This document shows, one piece after another, positions 17,237 through 26,530 of a stretch of DNA of 64,000 nucleotides. The notes under the pieces were generated by a model. That model was not told the DNA's origin. It made no database searches and saw only the letters and a list, made by a program, of their open reading frames with translations. Source of the stretch: Bacillus sp. AFS006103 (lineage in GTDB: Bacteria; Bacillota; Bacilli; Bacillales; Cytobacillaceae); NCBI GenBank assembly GCA_002559145.1, contig NTXX01000036.1, forward strand, positions 129,142 through 193,141, given 5' to 3'. Position numbers and translations under genes: made by a program. Each line of letters starts with the position of its first letter. Positions within the stretch are counted from its first letter, which is position 1.

Positions 17237-20050
17237 ATGGAAGCGGTTGAAAAGAAACTAATCGTGAATTCCGATAAGGGGAATTTATTAAGAGAGCTAG
17301 TAAAATCGATGAACGAGTGTGAGCGGTTTTATTTTAGTGTTGCATTTATAAACTTCAGCGGACTTCAACTTCTCCTAGATCCATTAAAGGAAGCCGAGTC
17401 AAAGGGCATAAAAGGAAAAATCATTACTTCCACATATCTCAATTTTACAGATGCAAGGGCTCTAGAAAAAATCAGAGAGTTTAATAATGTTGAGTTAAAG
17501 GTCTTTGTTACCGATAAAGAGATTGGATTCCATACGAAAGCATACATATTTGAGTACAAAGATAGCTACAAAGTGATAATCGGCTCCTCAAATATCACTC
17601 AAAGCGCTCTGAAAAGCAATATTGAGTGGAATGTTGAAATTATCACGAAAGAGGATGGCAGGTTTATACAAGATGTCCTAAAGGAATATGACTATCTCTG
17701 GAACATGAGTGAAGAAGCTGATCAGGATTTTATTAGTAGATATGAGGAGTTTCTAAAAAGCCTCAAAAATACACAAAAGAAACATCAGCTGATATATGAA
17801 AACAAGCAATATATCGTCCAAAATAGAATGCAAAAGCGAGCAACCGAGAATTTAGATAGACTAAGAAGCTTTGGCGAAAAGAAGGCTCTTGTCATTGCCG
17901 CAACCGGTACAGGAAAAACGTATATGTCGGCTTTCGATGTCAAAAGTTTAAAACCGAAGAAACTTCTATTTATTGTACATAGGGAAGAGATATTGAAGAA
18001 AGCAAAAGATACCTTTGAAATGCTCATCACGAATGAGGGGTATACTTTTGGCCTGCTAACAGGTAATCATAAGCAAAAAAATGTGGATTATGTTTTTGCT
18101 ACGATCCAAACCATTTCTAAATGTTTTCATGAATTTAAAAAAGAAGAATTTGATTATCTAATCATTGATGAAGCACATCATGCGACAAGCCCAACCTACC
18201 AAACCGTTTTGGACTATTTTGAACCTAAGTTTACATTAGGAATGACGGCAACCCCAGAACGTAGCGATGGTTATAATGTTTTTGATCTATTTGATAATAA
18301 TGTGGCATTAGAAGTGCGATTACATGAGGCTTTAGAGGACGAGTTAGTTATTCCTTTTCATTACTTTGGGATTACGGATATTGAAGGCATTGATTTAAGT
18401 GATGTTAATATTGACGATATTGCTGAAATAACCAAGAGATTAAAGGTTAATGAGCGTGTCGATTTTATAATTGAAAAAATGGATTTTTACGGTCATGATG
18501 GCGAGAAGAGAAAGGGCCTTGGTTTCTGCGCCAGTATTGAACATGCTCAGTATATGGCTAGTGAATTTAATAAAAGAGGCTATAAAAGTGTTTGTTTATA
18601 CGGTGCCGACTCACCGGACACACGGGAGCGTTTTATTAATCAATTAGAAAATGATCAAGATGATTTAGAATTCATATTTACCGTTGATATTTTTAATGAA
18701 GGCGTAGACATTCCTTCTATTAATACAGTACTCATGTTGAGGCCAACAAACTCGCCAATTGTGTTTATTCAGCAGCTAGGAAGGGGATTGCGGAAGCATT
18801 CCGATAAAAGCTTTTTAACGGTTCTTGATTTTATCGGAAACCATAATAAAACGTTTCTCATTGCACTGGCACTTAACGGAAGTAGGTACTACGATAAAGA
18901 AAGTTTGAAGGTAGCAATTGCGACTGGATTTGCAAATATTCCTGGGTGTACTCATATCCAAATGGATAAGATCTCGCAGGAAAGAATTCTTGCACAGATT
19001 GATAATGAAAACTTCAATTCGATGAAGTATCTGAAGGAAGAGTATTTTGAATTTAAAAAGCTCAATCAAGGAAGAATTCCTTATTTGTTATTGGATTATC
19101 TCAAGTATGATGGAGCACCCGATCCTACAAAATTTATTGACCGTGAAAAAACGTATCTTCAATTTGTAGCAAAAGTTGAAAAAGATGATTATTTAAAAGG
19201 TTTACTACAAAATGAAGCTTTCGAAGGAGCTTTAAAAGAATTATCTAGCAAGCTTCCTCTGAACAGGATTTATGAGTTTATCATTATTAGATATTTGATA
19301 GAACATGAAGAGGTTGATTTAGAAATTGCTAAGCATCAAATCCTAAAGATGATTAAGGATGTTGACAATGATAGTGTATTACATGCATTTGAGTGCCTGA
19401 ATCAGAACTACTATGATAGCGGTCAATTGAAGAGTAAACCTAAACTATGTGATTATATAAATGGAAAACTTGTTAAGAATCCCATTTTTAATGAATTACT
19501 AAAAAATAGGGAGTACCGTAAATATATAGAAGATGCCATTACCTACGGGATTTTCCGTTACGAAAAAGAGTTTAAGGCAGAATACTACGGTGTTCCACAC
19601 TTTAAACTATATGAGCAATATCAAATGATGGATGCCGCATTACTTTCCAACTATCGGAAAATCCATAGTTCCTTTAGGGGCTCAGGGTTGCTTGCTAACG
19701 GAAAAGAGTATTTCCTGTTTATTGATTTGCATAAAGAAGAGGATGTAAAGGAAAGCATTAACTATAAAGATAAATTTATAAATGAGCGATACTTTCAATG
19801 GCAATCACAAAATAGTACTGCCCAGCATTCTGAAAGAGGGCAGAATATTATTTCTAATAAGCAACGTGGTGTTAATCTACATTTATTTGTGAGGAAGTAC
19901 AGGGAGATAGATGGAAAAAATGAGCCTTTCATATATATCGGCAAAGGAGATTCAGTCCAATACGAAGGTGAAAAACCGATCACGGTGAAAATCAAATTAG
20001 AGCACGAAATCCCCGCCACACTATATACAGAGTTTACAAAAAAAGTGTAG
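17237..20050 (+). CDS. PLD-like / SF2 helicase / DUF3427 protein
   Basis: 937 residues in three parts. First, an N-terminal phospholipase-D-like domain (about residues 1-180) with one HKD-type motif, FHTKAYIFEYKD followed by IIGSSNITQSAL. Second, an SF2 helicase core: Walker A AATGTGKTYMS (about 222), DEAH box YLIIDEAHHATS (about 310), motif III GMTATPERSDG, and motif VI QQLGRGLRKHSDK. Third, a C-terminal DUF3427 region from about residue 560. This architecture is known from proteins of unclear function that are often found in mobile and defence neighbourhoods; a single PLD half-site would require dimerisation for nuclease activity. Start ATG 17237 has TCAGGAG upstream. It converges on a NUDIX gene and precedes a three-gene operon of unknown function. 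Confidence 0.9.
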   Translation: MEAVEKKLIVNSDKGNLLRELVKSMNECERFYFSVAFINFSGLQLLLDPLKEAESKGIKGKIITSTYLNFTDARALEKIREFNNVELKVFVTDKEIGFHTKAYIFEYKDSYKVIIGSSNITQSALKSNIEWNVEIITKEDGRFIQDVLKEYDYLWNMSEEADQDFISRYEEFLKSLKNTQKKHQLIYENKQYIVQNRMQKRATENLDRLRSFGEKKALVIAATGTGKTYMSAFDVKSLKPKKLLFIVHREEILKKAKDTFEMLITNEGYTFGLLTGNHKQKNVDYVFATIQTISKCFHEFKKEEFDYLIIDEAHHATSPTYQTVLDYFEPKFTLGMTATPERSDGYNVFDLFDNNVALEVRLHEALEDELVIPFHYFGITDIEGIDLSDVNIDDIAEITKRLKVNERVDFIIEKMDFYGHDGEKRKGLGFCASIEHAQYMASEFNKRGYKSVCLYGADSPDTRERFINQLENDQDDLEFIFTVDIFNEGVDIPSINTVLMLRPTNSPIVFIQQLGRGLRKHSDKSFLTVLDFIGNHNKTFLIALALNGSRYYDKESLKVAIATGFANIPGCTHIQMDKISQERILAQIDNENFNSMKYLKEEYFEFKKLNQGRIPYLLLDYLKYDGAPDPTKFIDREKTYLQFVAKVEKDDYLKGLLQNEAFEGALKELSSKLPLNRIYEFIIIRYLIEHEEVDLEIAKHQILKMIKDVDNDSVLHAFECLNQNYYDSGQLKSKPKLCDYINGKLVKNPIFNELLKNREYRKYIEDAITYGIFRYEKEFKAEYYGVPHFKLYEQYQMMDAALLSNYRKIHSSFRGSGLLANGKEYFLFIDLHKEEDVKESINYKDKFINERYFQWQSQNSTAQHSERGQNIISNKQRGVNLHLFVRKYREIDGKNEPFIYIGKGDSVQYEGEKPITVKIKLEHEIPATLYTEFTKKV

Positions 20051-20076
20051 TCTTCTCATTCGAGAAGACTATTTTT
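20049..20076. terminator. Bidirectional terminator between convergent genes
   Basis: AGTCTTCTC and GAGAAGACT form a 9-bp stem followed by ATTTTT. The stem includes the stop codon of the helicase (TAG, 20048-20050) and of the NUDIX gene (CTA, 20069-20071), an economical convergent arrangement. Confidence 0.75.
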
Positions 20077-20467
20077 CATGGATTAATTGTTCAACCGCTG
20101 GAATGTCAGCCGGGGCCCACTTTAGCGAATCTATATTTTCTCTTTTCAGCCAAATTAGCTTGGAATGCTCACTTGGGGTTGGCGTTCCTTCGACAACTGT
20201 ACATTTAATTGAGATTAAATTAATGATAAACGTGTCGTACTCATGGACATTTTCGTTAAATACCTCTGTTGATGTCTTGATTTTACAGTCAAGTTCTTCT
20301 TTAATTTCTCTCTCTATAGCTGGGTAGATGTCCTCATTTGCTTCTACTTTTCCGCCTGGAAACTCCCACATATTTGGAATGGACATTTCTGGGGACCTAA
20401 GAGCACAAAGAATCTCATTCTGTTCATTTTCAATAATTGCTGCGACTACTTTTACAAGTTTTTTCAA
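20069..20467 (-). CDS. NUDIX hydrolase, (deoxy)nucleoside triphosphate pyrophosphohydrolase
   Basis: 132 residues. The NUDIX box is complete: GGKVEANED followed by EREIKEELD (G..5..E..7..REUXEE) at about residues 38-60. The opening VKVVAAIIENEQNEILCA and the middle WEFPGGK match the MutT/CtfA-like group that hydrolyses 8-oxo-dGTP or other non-canonical nucleotides. The start ATG has GGAGG upstream. It is convergent with the helicase gene, with stops 18 bases apart. Substrate preference is not decidable from sequence. Confidence 0.88.
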   Translation of the reverse strand: MKKLVKVVAAIIENEQNEILCALRSPEMSIPNMWEFPGGKVEANEDIYPAIEREIKEELDCKIKTSTEVFNENVHEYDTFIINLISIKCTVVEGTPTPSEHSKLIWLKRENIDSLKWAPADIPAVEQLIHEK

Positions 20468-20630
20468 TGTGTTCCTCCTTGATGAATGATTTACTAGTCA
20501 TAATATATCACTTTTATAGGAAATATTCTTTGATGGAATTTTTCGCTTTATTGCGAAAGTCTTATTGGAAAATCAACCCATATACTCTATCATTAAAATA
20601 GTAGAATGATCCGTTAAGAGGAGTGTTATT

Positions 20631-21047
20631 TTGGAAAAGATTAATGTAATTGAAAGAATTAGAGATAAATTTTTAGAAAATGGTAACCCGATAGAAATAC
20701 CTTTATTAAAAGGGCAGAAAACATTTCAAGCAGTTTTGAATGAAGATGGTATTAGCGTGAGCAATTTAGCCAGCCAACCTTTTTTACCCTGGTCAGTGTT
20801 TGAAGAAACGATTATGCTGTTAAATGAGAAAAGTGGCTGTGCAATTAAGGGGGATGCAATGAGTAATAAATTAGGAGAAACAGGACTGCCAATTGATTCT
20901 GTTGAAGGAAGAATAGCTTTTAAGGTCTACGGGAAACAATTAGGGCAGACTGTATTTCGTCGAATTACTCCTATCGCTTGCATATTAGAATGGGCAGGTA
21001 TATGCATGAATCAAAGAGGAAAAGTAGTCCTCCTAAACTATCGTTGA
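20631..21047 (+). CDS. Hypothetical protein, first gene of a three-gene operon
   Basis: 138 residues, TTG start with GAGGAGTG upstream. I do not recognise the family. The protein looks well folded and conserved in type: FQAVLNEDGISVSNLASQPF, then PWSVFEETIML, then a C-terminal LGQTVFRRITPIACILEWAG. It has no signal peptide, membrane segment or nuclease motif that I can name. Next to it, 15 bases on, is the 160-residue gene. The operon stands between a NUDIX/helicase pair and a decayed stretch, a neighbourhood that would fit a mobile or defence module. Confidence 0.75.
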   Translation: MEKINVIERIRDKFLENGNPIEIPLLKGQKTFQAVLNEDGISVSNLASQPFLPWSVFEETIMLLNEKSGCAIKGDAMSNKLGETGLPIDSVEGRIAFKVYGKQLGQTVFRRITPIACILEWAGICMNQRGKVVLLNYR

Positions 21048-21062
21048 ACAGGATGATTTGCT

Positions 21063-21545
21063 ATGGATAAGAAGCTATTTAAAGCGAAAGTTTTAACTTT
21101 ACTTGAACAAGATGTAGAAGGAGTAACACCTGAGAAAAAGATCAAGTATATGAAAAAATGGATAAGAGAATATGAGCTTGAACATCAAAGTGAACCTATT
21201 GCTGTAAATCCTCAAGATTCCATAAAAGTAGGTATCTTAGTACAAACAACAATGAGAAAAATAGTTAGAGCTAAATTACTTTCGGACGAAATGATTAAAC
21301 ATTTACAGGACCTCAGGTATTGTAAATTGACATTTGATATTAATTTTCCACTTTTGAAAAAGGTCGTCTGGGATATACCAATCTCTGAACAAAGAAAAAT
21401 AAATGGTTACGGCCGGTATTGGGCAGATGAAGAATCAATTAATGGAGAAAGGTATCTTATTTGCAGTCAATGGTACGATCGAAATAAACCCAAATTTATT
21501 AAGTGGAGCAAAGGATTTAGTGAAGTTGCAAAGGGGGATAGGTAA
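21063..21545 (+). CDS. Hypothetical protein, second gene of the operon
   Basis: 160 residues, starting MDKKLFKAKVLTLLEQ. The N-terminal 60 residues are helical and charged. The C-terminal third has GYGRYWADEESINGERYLIC and then SQWYDRNKPKFIKW, a pattern (RY..... GE.Y...SQWY) that I associate with C-terminal modules of assorted restriction- or nuclease-linked proteins, although I cannot name the family. Its stop is 3 bases before the next start, implying translational coupling. Confidence 0.72.
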   Translation: MDKKLFKAKVLTLLEQDVEGVTPEKKIKYMKKWIREYELEHQSEPIAVNPQDSIKVGILVQTTMRKIVRAKLLSDEMIKHLQDLRYCKLTFDINFPLLKKVVWDIPISEQRKINGYGRYWADEESINGERYLICSQWYDRNKPKFIKWSKGFSEVAKGDR

Positions 21546-21548
21546 GAA

Positions 21549-21887
21549 GTGAACGCATTAATTCTATGGGAAAAGTTAAGAGAAGAAGCTAGTTTGTCAG
21601 AGTTTGAAATACATACGGTACCACAAAATAAAAGTATCCCGTTATGGTTTTTAGTGGATGTTTCGGATAAACATCTCGTAATTAAAAAAGCTAAAAACCA
21701 TACACCTAGTATCAAAATTTCGATGGATCGAGTAATAACTTACAAGGATTTTGAATTTGTCTACCGATGTAATGAACGGTGGTTAAAAGGTGATCCTAGT
21801 GGTCGTCAGGAGGCTGTCAAAAAGTCACAAAATACTGCCTATATATATGCATTGATAGCTGAGGCATCTAAACAGAAAGTTTTATAA
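21549..21887 (+). CDS. Hypothetical protein, third gene of the operon
   Basis: 112 residues, GTG start with GGGGGATAGG upstream, 3 bases after the preceding stop. The C-terminal part (ITYKDFEFVYRCNERWLKGD and QNTAYIYALIAE) follows a pattern, '.. F..VY....W..G......  N..YI.ALI', seen at the ends of several nuclease-associated proteins. I do not recognise the exact family. The three genes (20631-21887) are tightly packed and probably act together. Confidence 0.7.
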   Translation: MNALILWEKLREEASLSEFEIHTVPQNKSIPLWFLVDVSDKHLVIKKAKNHTPSIKISMDRVITYKDFEFVYRCNERWLKGDPSGRQEAVKKSQNTAYIYALIAEASKQKVL

Positions 21888-22116
21888 TAGTTAAAAAAAT
21901 TAGATTTCCACTTGGCACCATACATAACGTAATGACTTATAATGAACGTAACAGCAGGTTGAAACGCGGGCCAACGGTCAAAAAATATCGAACAAAATAA
22001 ATCCGAAATCGGAGGAGAAACGGCCGAACGCTCAAGTCGGGCATTATCGCGGCCCGCTATGAGTTGGAGAAATAGCCGTACAAGGTGTTCAGCTAACGGA
22101 GAACGATAGCTTAATA

Positions 22117-22146
22117 AACCGCCCTTAACGGGGCGGTTATAGTTTT
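22117..22146 (+). terminator. Rho-independent terminator-like hairpin
   Basis: AACCGCCC and GGGCGGTT with a 6-base loop, followed by ATAGTTTT. It lies about 230 bases after the three-gene operon; the intervening bases hold no gene I can identify. Confidence 0.6.
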
Positions 22147-22184
22147 GGCTGAAAAACAATCATTCTTTTCTAATTAAACCTTCG

Positions 22185-22277
22185 CTATTTCACTTTCACC
22201 GGAACCCGTAATTCAACAACCGAGTCCATTGGGTTACCGTTCAATAACGCTTCGATAACATAGGAATCTTTATGCAT
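22185..22277 (-). pseudogene. Short C-terminal remnant
   Basis: Thirty codons, MHKDSYVIEALLNGNPMDSV to VPVKVK-stop, read like the last strands of a beta-sandwich protein. There is no ribosome site and no upstream coding sequence in frame. Unrecognised. Confidence 0.25.
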
Positions 22278-22282
22278 GGGCT

Positions 22283-22312
22283 AAAAAAAACTAATCAAAC
22301 GTTTGATTAGTT
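22283..22312 (-). terminator. Terminator of the beta-propeller gene
   Basis: AACTAATCAAAC/GTTTGATTAGTT is a perfect 24-base palindrome. On the minus strand it is followed by a run of T8. It lies about 60 bases beyond the stop of the gene at 22371-23588, in the right orientation to terminate it. Confidence 0.75.
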
Positions 22313-22370
22313 GTTGAATTGAGTTTAATAAGTAAATGGGAAATAAAGTTAATTTCAGTGTATTTACATA

Positions 22371-23588
22371 TCACTTCGGTGTAAAAAACATGGGAGCTGA
22401 ATCAACATTTTTAAGCCATATCTGCTCTTGACCACTTAAACCATCCTTCACCCATACATCGCCTTGATAATCCTTTGATTTTTTTCGAAGCCAAGTAAGA
22501 TGAGAACCAACAACTTGTGGGTCTTCATCAAGTTCATTTTTCTTTGGAAAAGAGATTTGATTTTGGTCTTCTGTTTTAATATTGATCGCATAAAGTGCTG
22601 TAAACATCGTTGGAACAGACCCTTCCTTCCACTCTTTATTCTCTCTTGCACGAGCCACAATCACTTGATCCGGTGAGAACCATTCCAAATCAAGATCCAC
22701 ATATCCTTTCGGTGTATATTCCTTTTGTTGCTTAGCTGTTGGCATGTCCGCAATCATCGTTTTCTTGTTTTCAACAAAAAATCTTCCTTCTCCTGAAATA
22801 TAGGCTAGTTGATTAGCGGAGGGAGCCCATTTCATCCAGTCTTGGTACCAAAGCATTTTTCCTATGGATTGAAATTGATTTCCCTGTGCGGACAAAACAC
22901 ATAAGGTATTACTATCATTTGACAAAGAGGCCGTTGGCATGGCTAAGAAACTTACCCACTTCCCATCAAAACTCCATTTAAAATAATCAGCAGAGATTGC
23001 AAACAAATCAGGCTCCGTTGTTTGAATGGTGTAAAAAAGTTTCATTTTATCTGTAGCTAGATTGGCATCGACTGGAATTCTATAAAGCGGGATGGGTCCC
23101 CAACCAGTAGGACGTAAACTGGATGGGGAGGAGGCGATAAATTCTTTCCCATTAGGAAACCATTCAAAATCACCAACCCCAAGTGAGACATTTTCAAATC
23201 CTTGCGGGCGACCATTTTTTATTTTCGTAACGTTTAATAAACCATGATCATTGTAGGCCAATTGATTTTTGATTGGGGACCATTTAAAGTTCGATGTTTC
23301 CACCCTTACATAAGGCTGGTAGTTTTCCTTTTCCTTGGTATCATAGATGAATAAATTTGATTTTTCTCCTTTTTTATCGCCATCAATATAAGCAATAAAC
23401 CGGCCATCATAGGACCATTTTGGAGAATTCACATAACGGTTCTTCGTGAGTTGTATTTCTTTATCTCCCTTTTTGATCCATAGCTGATGGTCTCGAATAA
23501 ATGCAGCTGAGAGTGGCCCTTCCGCATGTACCATCGTTGTTGAAGGAACGCCTATAAGAATGAATAGTAGTAAAACTCGAAATATCAT
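22371..23588 (-). CDS. Secreted TolB-like beta-propeller protein
   Basis: 405 residues. A signal peptide occupies the first 22 or so residues (MIFRVLLLFILIGVPSTTM, cleavage near VHA-EG). The rest is a series of WD40/TolB-type blades, each with the 'W S..G..IA' signature: SPKWSYDGRFIAYIDGD, FKWSPIKNQLAY, FEWFPNGKEFIA, FKWSFDGKWVSFLA, MKWAPSANQLAYIS and LEWFSPDQVIVA. Such exported propellers generally bind proteins or cell-wall components; no enzymatic residues are evident. A single-gene unit with its own terminator. Confidence 0.82.
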   Translation of the reverse strand: MIFRVLLLFILIGVPSTTMVHAEGPLSAAFIRDHQLWIKKGDKEIQLTKNRYVNSPKWSYDGRFIAYIDGDKKGEKSNLFIYDTKEKENYQPYVRVETSNFKWSPIKNQLAYNDHGLLNVTKIKNGRPQGFENVSLGVGDFEWFPNGKEFIASSPSSLRPTGWGPIPLYRIPVDANLATDKMKLFYTIQTTEPDLFAISADYFKWSFDGKWVSFLAMPTASLSNDSNTLCVLSAQGNQFQSIGKMLWYQDWMKWAPSANQLAYISGEGRFFVENKKTMIADMPTAKQQKEYTPKGYVDLDLEWFSPDQVIVARARENKEWKEGSVPTMFTALYAINIKTEDQNQISFPKKNELDEDPQVVGSHLTWLRKKSKDYQGDVWVKDGLSGQEQIWLKNVDSAPMFFTPK

Positions 23589-23693
23589 TATTAATCCCTC
23601 CTACTAGTAGGATGTACTGAATTCTCAGTAACTAGTAAGAAAAGTATTTTCATCTGAAAGAGTAACTTTTCCAATTCTTGAGACAATCAACTA

Positions 23694-23723
23694 AAAAAGG
23701 TCCCTGACCCCCGATGCTTGAGT
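23694..23723. repeat. Palindromic repeat family, single arm (copy 2)
   Basis: AAAAAAGGTCCCTGACCCCC followed by GATGC matches one arm of the repeats at 1695-1753 and 29731-29786. The second arm is missing, so it is a decayed copy. Confidence 0.5.
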
Positions 23724-23863
23724 AAACTAACCAAGCTTGTTCAATTATCCTGATAGCTTAACGGAAATTAATCGAAAAAATTAAATGTTCAAACAAATAT
23801 TGAACTACTATATAATAATGTGTAAGAATTCTTACTATGTAAAAATCGGAAAGGAGAAGTAAA

Positions 23864-24499
23864 ATGGTAAACTTTTATGCGTTTGTCATGTTGTGTATTT
23901 TTTTAATTATTTTACCTGGTCCCGATACGGCAATTGTTACAAAAAATACTATTTCAGTGGGGAAATCGGGTGGCTTTAAAGCAGCTTTAGGTACTTGTTG
24001 TGCCCTTTGTATCCATACTTCTGCTGCTACATTAGGACTTTCAGCAATCATTATGGAATCAGCATTATTGTTTTCTGTCTTGAAATATGTTGGTGCTGTT
24101 TACTTACTTTATCTTGGTATTAAAGCATTATGGTCTTTGAAAAAAAATGGTGAAACAGCAGCTAGTGTTGAAGTGAACACAAAAAAGCAACTTAAAAACA
24201 CATCTTGTTTTAAACAAGGTTTCTTTACCAATTTACTAAATCCAAAAGTTGCTGTCTTCTTCTTAACCTTTTTGCCTCAGTTCGTGGAATCTGGAAGTAA
24301 TACGTTTTTTCCATTCCTCATAATGGGTATCACTTATATTTTATTGACTGCAGTGTGGTTTTTACTTTATGTCTCCTTAATTAATCGTATCAGTGCTTTT
24401 ATGAAAAGGCCTAAAACAAAAAAAATTATTGAAGGAATCACAGGTACTATACTGATAGGTTTTGGTATAAAACTAGCACTAGAAAAAGTTCATAACTAG
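23864..24499 (+). CDS. LysE/RhtB family amino-acid exporter
   Basis: 211 residues with about six membrane segments. The family signature ILPGPDTAIVTKNTISVGKS near residue 18 and the conserved FKQGFFTNLLNPKVAVFFLT near residue 120 are present. RhtB-type proteins export amino acids or homoserine lactone-like compounds; the substrate is not predictable. The start ATG has AAAGGAGAAG upstream. The next gene begins 22 bases later, so they may be co-transcribed. Confidence 0.9.
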   Translation: MVNFYAFVMLCIFLIILPGPDTAIVTKNTISVGKSGGFKAALGTCCALCIHTSAATLGLSAIIMESALLFSVLKYVGAVYLLYLGIKALWSLKKNGETAASVEVNTKKQLKNTSCFKQGFFTNLLNPKVAVFFLTFLPQFVESGSNTFFPFLIMGITYILLTAVWFLLYVSLINRISAFMKRPKTKKIIEGITGTILIGFGIKLALEKVHN

Positions 24500-24520
24500 T
24501 TGAAGTGAGGTTAATTCTAA

Positions 24521-25153
24521 TTGAATCGAAAAATTATTAATTTAGCTGTTGGAAAACCGAAGGAATTTAATTGGAACAATAATAAAGAGCTTTCCGCAAT
24601 AGGAAAATCATCTGTACTAGCTGTTGAGTTGAAAAAATCTGGCATTGTTGGTGATGATGTGGCAAACCACATGTTTCACGGGGGACCAGACCGGGCAGTA
24701 TGTTTGTATCCTTTTGAGCATTACTCTTATTGGGAAGGGATTTTCCAAAAAAAGCTAATTCCGCCTGCTTTTGGAGAAAATATTACAGCAGCGGGGATGG
24801 TGGAAGAACAGGTTTGTATAGGCGATATATTTAAAATAGGGGATACTATTCTTCAAGTAACCCAAGGAAGAGTACCTTGTGCAACAATCTCCAAATATAA
24901 TCAGGAAAATCAATTATTAAAAAAAGTGGTTGAAACGACTCTAACTGGTTACTTTTTTCGGGTATTGGAAGAAGGGACCATTATGTTCGATTCGGAAATA
25001 ACTCTTATGGAAAAACACGCAAAAGAAATATCCGTTTCTTTTGCTACACAAATTCTTTTTCATCAAAAACAAGATAAAGCATCAATTGAAAAAATATTGA
25101 CGGTTGATGCTCTTGCAGAGGACTGGAAAAATAGATTTTTAAAATTGTTATGA
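24521..25153 (+). CDS. MOSC domain-containing protein, YiiM-like
   Basis: 210 residues, TTG start. It has the MOSC core: HGGPDRAVCLYPFEHYSYW (about 50-70), FGENIT, and the conserved cysteine in QGRVPCATISKY (about residue 125), which is the proposed sulfur-carrying residue. The C-terminal helical tail matches YiiM. YiiM-type proteins are molybdenum-cofactor-linked and detoxify hydroxylated purine analogues; that role is known for E. coli YiiM, and inferred here. The MOSC remnant at 2648-3059 is a different, decayed gene. Confidence 0.87.
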   Translation: MNRKIINLAVGKPKEFNWNNNKELSAIGKSSVLAVELKKSGIVGDDVANHMFHGGPDRAVCLYPFEHYSYWEGIFQKKLIPPAFGENITAAGMVEEQVCIGDIFKIGDTILQVTQGRVPCATISKYNQENQLLKKVVETTLTGYFFRVLEEGTIMFDSEITLMEKHAKEISVSFATQILFHQKQDKASIEKILTVDALAEDWKNRFLKLL

Positions 25154-25183
25154 TTTTTTTGGGAATTGCAGATACAAAAATAA

Positions 25184-25208
25184 CCTAGCCTAAAAAGCTA
25201 GGATTTTT
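25184..25208. terminator. Bidirectional rho-independent terminator
   Basis: CCTAGC/GCTAGG, flanked by A-rich bases to the left and ATTTTTG to the right. It ends the LysE-MOSC unit. Confidence 0.7.
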
Positions 25209-25318
25209 GTATATCTTTGTTCAATTATCCTGCCCTTTAGTGGAATAGGAATAAGTGTTCATCCTTTGTAAAAAGGGATCTCTACAGTCATCCCAACAGG
25301 ATTTGGAGGATCATTCCA

Positions 25319-26425
25319 TCACTTTTTAACTTTCATTTTCTCGGGTATAGTCTTCCAGTACATTGGGTCCTCCAAACCGAGCCGCCAAATCGCGATTCCC
25401 CGTAAGTTATATTTTTCTACAATGTTTAGCTTAAACTGCAGACTATGGCTATCCTCAAACCAAGCCTGGTGGCTATGATGTTCTTCATCTACGTAACTGA
25501 AATGAGGTGTTTGCGAATGGGAGTCCCATAGAACTTTCGTTTTATATTTTGTTTTCTGACCCATTAACTCTTCATAGGAGCTATATTTGGCTTTGCCTGC
25601 TGTTATATCCCAGTCCCATCCATAACCAGCGATACCGAGTAAAATTTTTGATGGTGGTACTTTATGTTTCAAAGCATAACGAATCGTTGCTTCTGTCCAA
25701 TTGACTGATGCAGTTGACCCGGGTTTTGTTCTTGGGTTGTGTTCATCGTATGTCATAATCATTAACCCATCTGAATATAGACCAAGCTTTTCATAATCAA
25801 ACCACGGAGACCAGGGATTAGCACGGGAATCACCTGTGTTTGCCGGGACTGAAACCGTAACTACTTTTCCATCACGATTTAGTGCATCAGACAATTTTTT
25901 TATCAGCTGACTAAAGGAATCTCGGTCAGTCAAATACAAATTTTCCATGTCAATATTAATACCGTCAAAATTAAACTGATTCATTTCATTGCGTAAGTTC
26001 TGAATGAAAACATTGCGGTTGTTATTATTTTCGAGTACATTACTCGCTACCTGCTTGCCCTTCTCGACGGTTTCATAAAAGAGATTATGTACAACCATAT
26101 ATACCTTCAGGTGTTTTTTATGAGCACTTTGAATAACCTTTCTTTTCTGATCTGCTTTAACGGAATCTAAAAGACTGCCTGGGCGGTTATCATCAAGCTT
26201 ATACCAAAACGGTGCAATGATGCTTAAACTGTTGAAATGCGAGTTAACTGTAGGTTGAGATCCTGGATACGTTCCTTCCTTTTCTGTGTAGAAACCTAAA
26301 ACTTCACGAGGAGTTGTATTCTTATTGTATTCCTCTTTTGCTTGTGACTGACTACAAGATGACATTAGTAATAATGCCATGCTTAAAGCAATGATGGTGA
26401 ATGACCGGTACCAATTATTCTTCAT
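25319..26425 (-). CDS. GH18 glycosyl hydrolase lipoprotein (YaaH/YdhD-like)
   Basis: 368 residues. The first 24 residues are a lipoprotein signal ending in the lipobox LMSSC. A GH18 barrel follows: LSIIAPFWYKLD, the active-site strand FDGINIDMENL with the catalytic Glu in the D-x-x-D-x-D-x-E pattern (variant spacing, DGINIDME), DGLMIMTYDEHN, and IAIWRLGLED near the end. It has no LysM domain. Related Bacillus proteins cleave N-acetylglucosamine polymers of spore cortex or cell wall. It is membrane-anchored on the outer face; the start has a GAAGAAGG-type site. Confidence 0.87.
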   Translation of the reverse strand: MKNNWYRSFTIIALSMALLLMSSCSQSQAKEEYNKNTTPREVLGFYTEKEGTYPGSQPTVNSHFNSLSIIAPFWYKLDDNRPGSLLDSVKADQKRKVIQSAHKKHLKVYMVVHNLFYETVEKGKQVASNVLENNNNRNVFIQNLRNEMNQFNFDGINIDMENLYLTDRDSFSQLIKKLSDALNRDGKVVTVSVPANTGDSRANPWSPWFDYEKLGLYSDGLMIMTYDEHNPRTKPGSTASVNWTEATIRYALKHKVPPSKILLGIAGYGWDWDITAGKAKYSSYEELMGQKTKYKTKVLWDSHSQTPHFSYVDEEHHSHQAWFEDSHSLQFKLNIVEKYNLRGIAIWRLGLEDPMYWKTIPEKMKVKK

Positions 26426-26530
26426 AATACACCTTCTTCAAATATGTTTTTTCTTAAGTTGATATGAAAAATAGTTGAAGAAATCAAGTCCAATATTATA
26501 TCTCTGCTGTAACATAAATATTCTATTTAG

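Noticed and set aside
17237..20050. Type I or III restriction-system subunit
   Set aside because: No methyltransferase or specificity subunit lies beside it, and the PLD plus DUF3427 layout differs from HsdR or Res.
22289..22312. TetR-type operator AATCAAACGTTTGATT
   Set aside because: The palindrome is followed by T8 on the minus strand just past a gene end, so a terminator is the simpler reading.
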